From assembly GCA_036251205.1 (NCBI GenBank), contig CP133958.1, positions 2,159,210 through 2,223,209 of the forward strand: a stretch of 64,000 bases of DNA. The letters run 5' to 3'. The notes under the pieces were generated by a model. The model was not told the DNA's origin. It was given only the letters and a program-made list of their open reading frames with translations, and searched no databases. Of the stretch, positions 27,878 through 36,580 are shown one piece after another. The first letter of the stretch is position 1, and each line of letters begins with the position of its first letter. A program made the translations under genes and the position numbers. The stretch is from Orbaceae bacterium BiB (lineage in GTDB: Bacteria; Pseudomonadota; Gammaproteobacteria; Enterobacterales; Orbaceae).

Positions 27878-29284
27878 TTAACGTTTATTGGGTATAAATT
27901 TTTTAATACTGAAATTTTTAGTAATCACTTTTCTTAAATCATCAACACCATCAATGTCACCTAGCGTAATCAGTTGCATCCCTACATTACCTAAAGTTGA
28001 CGCTTCGATTGGGCCTGCGATGATGGGTATTTGACAAATATCAGCACACAGCTGGTTAAGAAAATCGTTTTGACTTCCTCCCCCGACAATATTAAGTTGG
28101 GTTATTGGTTTTTTGATTAAGGTTGCTAATTCGCTAATCACTGCGCCGTAAAACATCGCCAAACTATCGAAGATACAGCGAGCTAGCGCTGCGTTTGTCT
28201 GTGGAATAAATTGTTTGTTTTCGCCGCAAATGGTTTTTATCATTTCGGTCATTGATTCAGGGTTTAAAAAGCGGTCGTCATTTGGATCAACGAGGCATTG
28301 GTAAGCAGGCTCTTTTTCTGCTTGTTCAATGAGCTGGCAGATATCACTAACATTATTTTCATGGCAAATTCGTTGGAATAACCAAAGACCCATAATATTT
28401 TTTAACACACGATAATGTTCAAAAACGCCGCCTTCATTGGTGATATTGGCTGAGCGTGATATAGCGTCGGTTAATGCTGATGTTGTTTCTATTCCCATCA
28501 ATGACCAAGTGCCTGAGCATAGGTAAGCACTGTGTTTATTTTGTAATGGTGATGCAATAACAGCACTTGCTGTATCATGGCTAGCCACCGAAATCACAGG
28601 CACTTTTTTGCCATTATCACTTAGCCAATACCCAACTTGATTGCCTGGGTGTTTTATTTCGCCAAACCATGATGTAGGGATCCCTAAATAACTTAGCAGC
28701 CCATCATCCCAGCTTTTGGTTTCAACATTAACTAATTGAGTTGTTGTTGCATTGGTATATTCACAATTAAATTGCCCCGTTAATCGATAAATGAGATAGT
28801 CCGGGATCATTAAAAAATGGGCAACATCTTTAAGGTAGCTAGGTTTTTCATCAACCATTGCTTTTAATTGATAAAGGGTATTAAAGGTTAAAAACTGAAT
28901 GCCTGTTTTTTGATAAATTAATTGTGCCGATAAATCTTGTTGCACTTTTGTCATCACTGAATCGGTGCGGTGATCCCGATAGGAATAAGTGGGGGCAATA
29001 ACGTGGCCGTTTTTATCGAGTAATACATAATCGACACCCCAAGTATCAATACCAATGCTATCTAATTGAATATTTTGATCAGTAATTTTATTCAGGCCAA
29101 TTCGAATTTCAGTTTCTATCCGTTCGAGATCCCAATAACAATGGTGATCAATGTGTTTTAGCTGATTGGTAAAACGATGAATTTCTTGCAAACCCAAACT
29201 CTGCTCACCGTTGTGGTAGGTTGCTAGCATTACACGGCCACTTGATGCACCAATATCAATGGCTGCAATGTGTCTGACTGTCAT
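27878..29284 (-). CDS. rhaB: L-rhamnulokinase RhaB
   Basis: A 468-residue FGGY-family kinase. The N-terminal AIDIGASSGRVMLA is the phosphate-1 loop; HRFTNQ and IGIDTWGVDYVLLDKNG follow, with SVASHDTASAVIA (catalytic aspartate) and NIVGGGSQNDFLNQLCAD (adenosine motif) later. It phosphorylates rhamnulose. It is a little shorter than the E. coli enzyme (489), mainly at the C-terminus (ends FIPNKR). First gene of the operon rhaB-rhaA-rhaD-rhaT-fucO-rhaM. Confidence 0.95.
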   Translation of the reverse strand: MTVRHIAAIDIGASSGRVMLATYHNGEQSLGLQEIHRFTNQLKHIDHHCYWDLERIETEIRIGLNKITDQNIQLDSIGIDTWGVDYVLLDKNGHVIAPTYSYRDHRTDSVMTKVQQDLSAQLIYQKTGIQFLTFNTLYQLKAMVDEKPSYLKDVAHFLMIPDYLIYRLTGQFNCEYTNATTTQLVNVETKSWDDGLLSYLGIPTSWFGEIKHPGNQVGYWLSDNGKKVPVISVASHDTASAVIASPLQNKHSAYLCSGTWSLMGIETTSALTDAISRSANITNEGGVFEHYRVLKNIMGLWLFQRICHENNVSDICQLIEQAEKEPAYQCLVDPNDDRFLNPESMTEMIKTICGENKQFIPQTNAALARCIFDSLAMFYGAVISELATLIKKPITQLNIVGGGSQNDFLNQLCADICQIPIIAGPIEASTLGNVGMQLITLGDIDGVDDLRKVITKNFSIKKFIPNKR

Positions 29285-29480
29285 AAAATAATCCCTGTGC
29301 TCAGTAAGTTAGGAATAGTTTATGTTTGATATAAATCATTTACTTTAAGATGGCCGTCATCTTATTTAACAAAGTGGCAGTATTTTTGAAATGAATGTGA
29401 TTTAGGACACATATTTCAAAAATAATCGGTAAATTAATGAGGGTTGTTGATATTTCATAAAAAATGAAAATGAGCATAAA
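29285..29480 (-). promoter_or_regulatory. rhaB promoter region with candidate CRP site
   Basis: About 200 bases upstream of rhaB. A near-palindromic TGTGA-N6-ACACA at 29396-29411 (112 bases before the start) resembles a CRP site, in keeping with catabolite control of rhaBAD in enterics. RhaS half-sites are expected between it and the gene, but I cannot define them with confidence. Confidence 0.45.
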
Positions 29481-29591
29481 AGCTTGTTATAAGTGAATTC
29501 TCAACAACAAAAAAACTCTTATGCCCAGCTCGACTCATGCTAAAGGTAATTTGATGACGTTTTAATACTTGCTGGAACTGTTCACTGCGAT
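29481..29591 (+). other. Short transposase-like remnant
   Basis: ATG at 29521 opens a frame reading MPSSTHAKGNLMTF, stop, YLLELFTA. It looks like the start of a decayed transposase gene, but I cannot name its family. Everything from here to 30047 is IS debris. Confidence 0.3.
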
Positions 29592-29694
29592 TGATCTGCT
29601 CCTAGTTTAGTGGAGACTTTTTAACAACAAAAAAGGAGTCTCATATGAATAAAAAATACGATCCCCAATTTAAATAAGAAGCTGTCAATTTGGG
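29592..29694 (+). mobile_element. IS3-family 5' fragment (same type as 55546)
   Basis: Terminus TGATCTGCTCCTAGTTTAGT at 29592 and the start of orfA (MNKKYDPQFK then an in-frame stop) match the left end of the complete IS3 element at 55546-56786. It is cut at 29694 by an IS6 terminus. Confidence 0.75.
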
Positions 29695-30021
29695 GGCACT
29701 GTCAAGTTAACCTATATTAAGTATAATCATACAGATGAATACTAATAAAATCTATCAACGCCATCGTTATCCCGCATCTATTATTAGCCATTGTGTCTGG
29801 TTATATTATCGCTTTACATTAAGTTATCGTGATATTGAACTCATCATGATGAAAAAAGGGATAATTGTGCAAGGCACTTATACTCAGCTAAAACCTTTCG
29901 AATTTTAGCTGTACGTCGATTTTAGGAGTGGGGCGCTATTACCCAAGTTGCGCCTGAATTTCAAAATTAGGGATTAAATGTCAAATTAAAATTCGCCATT
30001 AAAATTTAACTTGACAGTACC
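29695..30021 (+). mobile_element. IS6-family element with internal deletion
   Basis: A left terminus (GGCACTGTCAAGTTAACC) and the first about 42 transposase codons are joined to the last about 40 codons and the right terminus TTGACAGTACC. About 475 bp are missing. Both ends remain, so it could be mobilised in trans like a MITE. Confidence 0.8.
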
Positions 30022-30047
30022 AAAAAAATAGTTAACTTGACAGTACC
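30022..30047 (-). mobile_element. IS6-family terminus (26 bp)
   Basis: AAAAAAATAGTTAACTTGAC then AGTACC is the inverted left end found at 7314 and 52403. It directly abuts the deleted copy that ends at 30021. Confidence 0.7.
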
Positions 30048-30124
30048 CATAGTTTGGATACTGTTTTTTATAACTAATATGATAGAATCAAACTTTCTCC
30101 ATTTATACCTAAGGCTTCTTAAAG

Positions 30125-30871
30125 ATGAGTAATCACCATTTATCCGGATTCACTAAAGAGCATGCTGGTGAATTAACAATATTAGTAGGCGATCCCGCTC
30201 GCGTACACTTATTCTCTGAGTTATTAACAGACTCAACTGTTGTAGTAAACAATCGAGAATTTATTGCTGTATCAGGTCTGTTTAATAAACAACGTATTTC
30301 GATTATATCAACTGGAATCGGTGTTGGTTCAACAGAAATTGCTGTTATTGAGTTAATTGCATCCGGAGCTAAACGTCTAGTTAGAGTTGGAGGTTGTGGG
30401 GCTTGGCAAGATCAGGTTAATCCTGGTGATATTATCATGAATCATGCCATGGCTAGAGGCACTGGCATGCTTAGCGCTTATGTGCCAGACAATTACCCTG
30501 CAGTTGCTGATCCTTTACTATTTAATCAAATTTATCAATACCTATCTAAACATAATAAATGTATCCATACAGGAATAGGCCTAACAGCTGAAGGATTTTA
30601 TCTGTCTCAAGGCCGTGATTTAAACCTATTTGGACAATCACATGCAGAGCAAGTGATGAGTTATTGGCAACAGCGTAAAATCCTTAATGCAGAGATGGAA
30701 ACCGCGGTCATTTATTTATTAGGTGCACTCTATCAAATTCCCGTTGCAAACTGCTTAGTTGCTCATGTTTCACGAAAAAATAATCAATGGGTTGGTAATC
30801 TTGATTATCAATCCACCCATCTAAACACTGCTCAATTAGTCATTGAGTCGATTATACCAACACAATTATAA
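30125..30871 (+). CDS. Nucleoside phosphorylase (uridine phosphorylase-like)
   Basis: A 248-residue member of the PNP/UDP family. The phosphate-binding G-D-P-A-R motif is at residues 22-26 (LVGDPARV), RVGGCGAWQ matches the family R-x-G-x-C/T-G, and NAEMETAVIYLLG is the M-E-x-E-like ribose/base pocket. These hexameric cytosolic enzymes release a base and ribose 1-phosphate from a nucleoside; the exact base is unclear because residues in the base pocket differ from E. coli Udp. It is followed after 9 bases by an MFS carrier, suggesting coupled nucleoside uptake and breakdown. Confidence 0.8.
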   Translation: MSNHHLSGFTKEHAGELTILVGDPARVHLFSELLTDSTVVVNNREFIAVSGLFNKQRISIISTGIGVGSTEIAVIELIASGAKRLVRVGGCGAWQDQVNPGDIIMNHAMARGTGMLSAYVPDNYPAVADPLLFNQIYQYLSKHNKCIHTGIGLTAEGFYLSQGRDLNLFGQSHAEQVMSYWQQRKILNAEMETAVIYLLGALYQIPVANCLVAHVSRKNNQWVGNLDYQSTHLNTAQLVIESIIPTQL

Positions 30872-30880
30872 GAGGAACGT

Positions 30881-32098
30881 ATGGGTAATTTAGATTCAAG
30901 TAATAATATCTCCCCTCGATATCAAAAGCGAGTATTACGAAGTGCAATGATGGGGTTAGGGTTAGAAGGGATGGATATAATGTTCCTTTCCTTTGCCTTA
31001 TCATCAATTATTCAAACATTTGGTATATCGTCTGCTGAGGCTGGATTAATTGCAACAGTGACTAACATTGGTATGTTAGTGGGAGGCGTTATTTTTGGCT
31101 TATTAGCTGATAAATATGGCCGAGTTAGAATATTTACTTACACTATTTTCTTATTTGCAATTGCAACCGCATTAACAGCATGTGCAACAAATATTTATTG
31201 GGTCTACATTCTACGCTTTCTTGCCGGTGTCGGTGGCGGTGGTGAGTTTGGTATCGGTATGGCAATGGTTGCTGATGTCTATAATGCTAAGCAGCGAGGA
31301 AGAGCATCTGCAATGATTTCACTAGGTGGCCAAGCTGGCGCGGTCACTGCGGCACTATTAGCCGCTATTATCATTCCATGGTTAGGCTGGCGCGCACTAT
31401 TTGTCATTGGTATTTTACCTGTTTTTTGGGTCTATTTTGTTCGCAAACATTTAGAAGAAACTCCATCATGGTTACAACAAAAGAAAAAACAAGTCACAGA
31501 TAAAATTAGAATCGCGGATTTATTTTTAACACCTAAAATTGCATTTACAACTATTGCATTAACCATTATGGCAGCAGTCCAAGTTGCGGGATATTATGGT
31601 TTAATGAACTGGTTACCATCTATTTTACAAAAACAATTAGGATTATCGGTCACTGGCTCTTCTTTATGGATGATTAGTACCATTTTAGGAATGTGCTTGG
31701 GAATGTTTACGTTTGGTCAATTTATGGATCGTTTAGGTGCTAAAAAAGCCTATCCTCTCTTTTTAATTGCAGCTGCTATCTCAATTTTTGTATATGTTTA
31801 TATTTCGAATAGTGTTGCGTTGTTAATTGGTGGCACTGTAGTTGGCTTTTTTGTAAATGGTATGAGCGCAGGTTACGGCGCGTTAATCAGTAACCATTAT
31901 CCAACTGAAATTCGAAGTACTGCTAATAATGTGATATTTAACACTGGTCGTGCTATTGGTGGTTTTTCACCATTTATTATCGGTTACTTTTTAGAGTATC
32001 ATTCAATGCTTGTTGCAATGTCATTTTTAGCCGGATTATATATGATCTCATTATTAATGATTATTTTACTACCGAAGCGGTTAGAGGCGTATAACTAG
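30881..32098 (+). CDS. MFS transporter, AAHS-like, next to nucleoside phosphorylase
   Basis: A 405-residue, 12-helix MFS protein. The first helix has GLEGMDIMFLSFAL, comparable to the D-G-x-D motif of aromatic acid/sialate symporters, followed by GLLADKYGRVRIF (motif A) and RFLAGVGGGGEFGIG. It is 9 bases after the phosphorylase gene with AGAGGAACGT as ribosome-binding site. By context it may import a nucleoside or related compound with H+. The stop is only 4 bases from an IS6 terminus, so the operon may once have been longer. Confidence 0.8.
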   Translation: MGNLDSSNNISPRYQKRVLRSAMMGLGLEGMDIMFLSFALSSIIQTFGISSAEAGLIATVTNIGMLVGGVIFGLLADKYGRVRIFTYTIFLFAIATALTACATNIYWVYILRFLAGVGGGGEFGIGMAMVADVYNAKQRGRASAMISLGGQAGAVTAALLAAIIIPWLGWRALFVIGILPVFWVYFVRKHLEETPSWLQQKKKQVTDKIRIADLFLTPKIAFTTIALTIMAAVQVAGYYGLMNWLPSILQKQLGLSVTGSSLWMISTILGMCLGMFTFGQFMDRLGAKKAYPLFLIAAAISIFVYVYISNSVALLIGGTVVGFFVNGMSAGYGALISNHYPTEIRSTANNVIFNTGRAIGGFSPFIIGYFLEYHSMLVAMSFLAGLYMISLLMIILLPKRLEAYN

Positions 32099-32102
32099 TA
32101 GA

Positions 32103-32150
32103 GGTACTGTCAAATTAACTTATCTTTAGTATAATCATACAGATGAATAC
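32103..32150 (+). mobile_element. IS6-family left-end fragment (48 bp)
   Basis: GGTACTGTCAAATTAACTTA through the TATAAT box and first codons (ATGAATAC) of the transposase, then abruptly replaced by unrelated sequence. Confidence 0.75.
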
Positions 32151-32225
32151 TGTAACGGTATATTTTTCTTGGAGACATACTTAGCGGTATGATAAACCAT
32201 CAACTAAGGAGATTATCCCGTTACA
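32151..32225. repeat. 75-bp element with 8-bp terminal inverted repeats
   Basis: TGTAACGG at 32151-32158 and CCGTTACA at 32218-32225 are perfect inverted repeats bounding a non-coding 75-bp segment. It joins the IS6 left-end fragment to 8 bases preceding a complete IS6 copy. Size and ends fit a tiny non-autonomous element, but one copy only is seen here. Confidence 0.35.
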
Positions 32226-32233
32226 TATACAAA

Positions 32234-33035
32234 GGTACTGTCAAGTTAACCTATCTTTTGTATAATCATACAGATGAATACTAATAAAATCTATCAACGA
32301 CACCGTTACCATTCTTCGATTATTAGCCACTGCGTGTGGCTATATTATCGGTTTACGTTAAGTTATCGTGATATTGAACTCATCATGATGAAAAAAGGGG
32401 TAGCTGTTACGTATGAATCCATTCGTTATTGGTGTATTAAATTCGGTAAACTTTATGCAAAACGAATTAAAAAAGTTAAGCGCTATGGTGATTATGTTTA
32501 TATGGATGAGGTCTTTTGTAAAATTAACGGTAAAGGTGTCTATTTGTGGCGAGCCGTTGATCAAGATAGTCAAACCATTGATGTGTTAGTTCAAGAAAAA
32601 AGAGACAGTAAAGCAGCTAAACGATTTATTAAAAAGATAAGGAAAAGTATTAAACAGCCTGCTTTAAAAGTGGTTACTGATAAGCTAAAAAGTTATATTA
32701 AGCCTATCAAAACGTTACTTTTATCTACACCTCATATTACTCAGCAATATGTCAATAATCGAGCAGAAAACTCACATCAACCGACAAGGCTTAGAAAGAG
32801 GAAAATGCGTAAATTTAAATCGTTAAAACAATCACAATTATTCTTATCGTGTTTTGGGAATATCTATGATCATTTTAATTGTGCAAGGCACTTATGTTCA
32901 GCTAAAACCTTTCGAATTTTAACTGAACGTCGATTTAAAGAGTGGGGCGCGATTACCCAAGTTGCGCCTAAAATTCAAAATTAGGGATTAAATGTCAAAT
33001 TAAGATTTATTGTTAAAAGTTAATTTGACAGTGCC
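32234..33035 (+). mobile_element. IS6-family insertion sequence, complete copy
   Basis: An 802-bp copy from GGTACTGTCAAGTTAAC to TTGACAGTGCC. Its right end abuts an IS3 fragment exactly; flanking octamers (TATACAAA and TTTCTTTC) do not match. Confidence 0.88.
32274..32984 (+). CDS. IS6-family transposase
   Basis: A 236-residue full-length transposase with all three catalytic acidic residues. It differs at KINGKGVYLW (glycine for arginine after the first catalytic Asp region) and in the basic tail (RLRKRKMRK), which could weaken it. Confidence 0.92.
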   Translation: MNTNKIYQRHRYHSSIISHCVWLYYRFTLSYRDIELIMMKKGVAVTYESIRYWCIKFGKLYAKRIKKVKRYGDYVYMDEVFCKINGKGVYLWRAVDQDSQTIDVLVQEKRDSKAAKRFIKKIRKSIKQPALKVVTDKLKSYIKPIKTLLLSTPHITQQYVNNRAENSHQPTRLRKRKMRKFKSLKQSQLFLSCFGNIYDHFNCARHLCSAKTFRILTERRFKEWGAITQVAPKIQN

Positions 33036-33386
33036 TTTCTTTCTGTTACAGGTACTAAAGCTTTTTTATAATATCTTCTTGCATCAAGGATTTGAGACTC
33101 AACTCAGCATACATCTGTTTAAGCTGGCGATTTTCATCTTCAAGCACTTTTAAGCGATAGATATCGGACGCTTCCATTCCTCCGTATTTTTCTCGCCATT
33201 TATAAAATGTTGAATTCCCTATTCCATATTCACGGCAAATATCTTTAACCGGTATGCCTGCTTCGGCTTTTTTCAAAATAGCGACTATTTGGCTCTCTGT
33301 CATGCGTTTGCTCATTGTAAAACTCCTTTGGTTTATTTTAAAAGAAATTCTACGAGTATGCTGTATTATTTTAGGGGATATTTACA
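33036..33386 (-). mobile_element. IS3-family fragment, orfA end (same type as 53156)
   Basis: It matches 53994-54344 almost base for base, including the outer terminus ending TTTACA at 33386. orfB is missing, removed at the junction with the IS6 copy. Confidence 0.85.
33055..33315 (-). CDS. IS3-family OrfA
   Basis: An 86-residue DNA-binding protein, MSKRMTESQIVAILKKAEAG, with a helix-turn-helix (CREYGIGNSTFYKWREKYGG) and a leucine-zipper-like tail. It retains the A6G slippery run near its stop, but the orfB frame that would be fused to it is absent, so only OrfA could be made. Confidence 0.88.
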   Translation of the reverse strand: MSKRMTESQIVAILKKAEAGIPVKDICREYGIGNSTFYKWREKYGGMEASDIYRLKVLEDENRQLKQMYAELSLKSLMQEDIIKKL

Positions 33387-33538
33387 CTAGGCATTTATGC
33401 TCAGCTAAAACCTTTCGAATTTTAGCTGAACGTCGATTTAAAGAATGGAACTTCATTACCCAAGTTCCCTCTGAATTTAAAAATTAGAGACTAACTGCCA
33501 AATTAAAATTTGTTATCAGAAGTTAACTTGACAGTACC
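33387..33538 (+). mobile_element. IS6-family 3' fragment
   Basis: Last about 30 codons of transposase (RHLCSAKTFRILAERRFKEW) and the right terminus ending TTGACAGTACC at 33538. Sequence drift (WNFITQVPSEFKN) makes it an older copy. Confidence 0.8.
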
Positions 33539-33636
33539 ACTCTAAGTCAATTTCATAAGTGTGAAGCGGATCAATATCGACTTTAAAATTCTGCCATGTT
33601 TATGGATAAAATGTCTAAAATTTAAAAGTATAAATA

Positions 33637-35232
33637 GTGTTAAGTCACTATTCTAGCTTAGAACAATTACATATCTACTATTTTGAGGATATTAAAAACA
33701 TGGGGATTATGATTAAAAAAAGAACAATAAGCATGAAAAATTATCTTGCCTATGGAGTAGGTGATTTTTTAGGTGCTGGAACGACTGCTTTAACCGCAGT
33801 TTGGTTATTATACTTTTATACAAATTTTTGTGGATTAACACCGATTGAGGCAACATTTATATTTGCTGCTGCCAGAGTCTTAGATGCGGTCATTAGCCCA
33901 CTGATGGGATATTTAACCGATAACTTTGGTAAAACCTATTTGGGTCAACGTTTTGGTCGAAGAAAATTTTTTATTCTAATCGGGATCCCACTTATTTTTA
34001 GCTATAGTGTGATGTGGGCACCTGGAATGAGCTATATTTATTATTTATTAACCTATCTGTTCTTTGATATGGTTTATACAATGATTTTAGTCCCATATGA
34101 AACATTAGTTCCTGAAATGACTGATGATTTTAAACAAAAAGCGAAATTCTCTGGCGCAAGAATTTCGACAGCTCAACTTTCTGCTATTTTAGCCGGTTTC
34201 TTACCAGGAATTTTACTGAGTTATTTAGGTAAAGATAACGCAATCTCATTTTTTTATGCGAGTTTAGTTTTCTCTATTCTTTGTGCTATTGCACTGACTT
34301 TGGTTTATCTTTTCACTTGGGAACGTCCAAAAGAATTAAAATCAGAAGCAGAACTTAAAGCAGAGCAAGAGAAAACATCATTATCTTTTAAAGAAAACTT
34401 TAAACGTTTAATTATTGAACTCTTATCTACATTTAAAATTAAAATCTTTAGACAGCATCTTGGTATGTATCTTGGTGGATATATTGCGCAAGACATATTT
34501 AATGCCACCTTTACTTATTATGTTGTTTTCGTTTTACTTAAAGAAGCAACAGTGGCCTCTATGCTAATCGGTATCATGTCAATTACTCAATTTATTGCAG
34601 TCCTAGGGATGATGCCTCTATGTATCAAATATGGACCAGCTGCAGCTTACCGTGGTGTTGTTACTATTTTTGGTATGAGCTGTTTGGCATTCGGTGTTAT
34701 TTGGTACTTTAACCTAAGTAGTATCCATTTAATTCTTGTCGTTCTTTCTGCGATAGCTGGCCTTGGGCGAGGCGGTATCAATTATGTACCATGGAATATT
34801 TATACTTATATCTCAGATATTGATGAGATTATTACAGGTAAGCGCCGAGAAGGGATTTTTGCAGGCGTGATGACTTTTACCCGTAAAGCATCTCAAGCTG
34901 GTGCAGTAATGTTGATTGGTATTAGTTTACAATTCTCTGGCTTTACAGCAGACAGCCCGCTTCAATCACCTGAAGTAATACATGCAATTTTATTTATCAT
35001 GGTCTTTGGTGCAATACTTGTCCTATCTTGTGGGTTCTATGTTTCACTTAAATTTAAGCTAAATTTAAAGACTCATAAAGTCTTAATTGATGAGATCAAT
35101 AATATAAAAGGGATTGGTACAAACTCAGAACGTCGTATCAGCGATGAGGGTAAACCTGTTGTTGAGATGTTAACGGGGATGAAAGTTAATGAGTTATGGG
35201 GCAATAATAATATCGGATATAAAGAAAAATAG
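33637..35232 (+). CDS. GPH-family sugar:cation symporter
   Basis: The open frame is 531 residues. The family core begins around KNYLAYGVGDFLGAGTTALTAVWLLYFYT, so the real start may be the ATG at 33700, 33709 or 33733 rather than 33637. It has 12 predicted helices and the MelB/GPH motifs ARVLDAVISPLMGYLTDNFG and GRRKFFILIGIPLI. These carriers take up glycosides, uronides or their oligomers with Na+ or H+. It is 59 bases upstream of a GH105 hydrolase gene, so unsaturated rhamnogalacturonan disaccharide is the most economical substrate. Confidence 0.85.
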   Translation: MLSHYSSLEQLHIYYFEDIKNMGIMIKKRTISMKNYLAYGVGDFLGAGTTALTAVWLLYFYTNFCGLTPIEATFIFAAARVLDAVISPLMGYLTDNFGKTYLGQRFGRRKFFILIGIPLIFSYSVMWAPGMSYIYYLLTYLFFDMVYTMILVPYETLVPEMTDDFKQKAKFSGARISTAQLSAILAGFLPGILLSYLGKDNAISFFYASLVFSILCAIALTLVYLFTWERPKELKSEAELKAEQEKTSLSFKENFKRLIIELLSTFKIKIFRQHLGMYLGGYIAQDIFNATFTYYVVFVLLKEATVASMLIGIMSITQFIAVLGMMPLCIKYGPAAAYRGVVTIFGMSCLAFGVIWYFNLSSIHLILVVLSAIAGLGRGGINYVPWNIYTYISDIDEIITGKRREGIFAGVMTFTRKASQAGAVMLIGISLQFSGFTADSPLQSPEVIHAILFIMVFGAILVLSCGFYVSLKFKLNLKTHKVLIDEINNIKGIGTNSERRISDEGKPVVEMLTGMKVNELWGNNNIGYKEK

Positions 35233-35291
35233 ATAATTAATTAATCAGTTAATCGTTAAATTTAACAGAAATAGATAGAGGAATATCAAAC

Positions 35292-36431
35292 ATGAAAATT
35301 TTTCCAGTTAAACATAGTAAATTACTTGCACAGCCGAATCACATTATGCCGCGTGGTGAGATGACAGCGCTTATCAATAAAGTTATCGATAATTTAATTA
35401 ACATTAAAGATGAAACTGGTGAGTTCTTACTTCGACTTGATGATGGTCGCGTAATTGACACGAAAGGTTGGGCTGGCTGGGAGTGGACTCATGGAATTGG
35501 CCTGTATGGGATGTATCAATTCTATTCTCAAACTGGTGATCAAAATGTGCATAAAATTATTAGCGATTGGTTTAGTGAGCGCCTAGCTGAAGGGATGCCA
35601 ACAAAAAATGTCAATACCGTCTGCCCATTTTTAACTTTAGCTTATTGTTATGAAGAAACTAAAGATCCTAAATGGCTCACTTATTTAGATAGTTGGGCGG
35701 AATGGGTGATGCATAAAATGCCAAGAACCGAATGTGGTGGAATTCAGCACATTGTTTATAACAATGAAAATCATCAGCAGCTTTGGGATGACACGTTAAT
35801 GATGAGTGTTTTACCGCTAGCCAAAATCGGTAAATTACTTAATCGACCAGAATATATCCAAGAAGCGATTTATCAAATATTGATTCATATTGAATATTTG
35901 ATGGATAGAAGTACTGGTTTATGGTTCCATGGCTGGACATTTGACGGTAATCATAATTTTGCTAACGCAAGATGGGCGAGAGGAAACAGCTGGTTAACGA
36001 TCGTGATTCCTGAATTTATTGAGCTATTAGACTTAAAAGATAACGATCCAATTAAACGTATTTTGGTTCAAGTACTTACTGTTCAAGTTGAAGCACTTAA
36101 AAAATATCAAGATGAATCAGGTTTATGGCATACCATTATTGATGATAAATCTTCTTATTTAGAAGCTTCAGCAACGGCTGGCTTTGCTTACGGTATTTTA
36201 AAGTCAATTAGAAAGAATTATATCTCTGACGAATATCAAGAGATGGCGGAGAAAGCTGTAAAAGGCGTGATTAATAATATTGATGATAAAGGAACCTTGC
36301 AACAAGTCTCTTTTGGTACTGCGATGGGGAATGATCTCGATTTCTACCGAAATATCCCACTAACATCTATGCCATATGGACAAGCAATGGCGATTTTATG
36401 TTTAACTGAATATTTGCGTGTGTTTATTTAA
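35292..36431 (+). CDS. GH105 unsaturated rhamnogalacturonyl hydrolase
   Basis: A 379-residue (alpha/alpha)6-barrel enzyme of the GH88/GH105 group. GWAGWEWTHGIGLYGMYQFY near residues 60-79 and QQLWDDTLMMSVLPLAKIG with the catalytic Asp pair near 164-165 are typical of YteR/YesR-type enzymes, as is WARGNSWLTIVIPEF. No signal peptide is present, so it works in the cytoplasm. It removes the 4,5-unsaturated galacturonate left by rhamnogalacturonan lyases, releasing L-rhamnose. AGAGGAATATC gives the ribosome-binding site. It connects directly to the rha genes in the same window. Confidence 0.9.
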   Translation: MKIFPVKHSKLLAQPNHIMPRGEMTALINKVIDNLINIKDETGEFLLRLDDGRVIDTKGWAGWEWTHGIGLYGMYQFYSQTGDQNVHKIISDWFSERLAEGMPTKNVNTVCPFLTLAYCYEETKDPKWLTYLDSWAEWVMHKMPRTECGGIQHIVYNNENHQQLWDDTLMMSVLPLAKIGKLLNRPEYIQEAIYQILIHIEYLMDRSTGLWFHGWTFDGNHNFANARWARGNSWLTIVIPEFIELLDLKDNDPIKRILVQVLTVQVEALKKYQDESGLWHTIIDDKSSYLEASATAGFAYGILKSIRKNYISDEYQEMAEKAVKGVINNIDDKGTLQQVSFGTAMGNDLDFYRNIPLTSMPYGQAMAILCLTEYLRVFI

Positions 36432-36580
36432 CACTTATCGCATTTGAATAGAAAACCAACCTCTTGATAAATTTTTAATCGTTATTGTTTTAAATTCAAA
36501 GAGGTTGTTTTTGATTGAATTTAGATGTGAATTTATAGCTTAGTTATCCATTAATTGACAATATTATTTAAGGGGATGAG

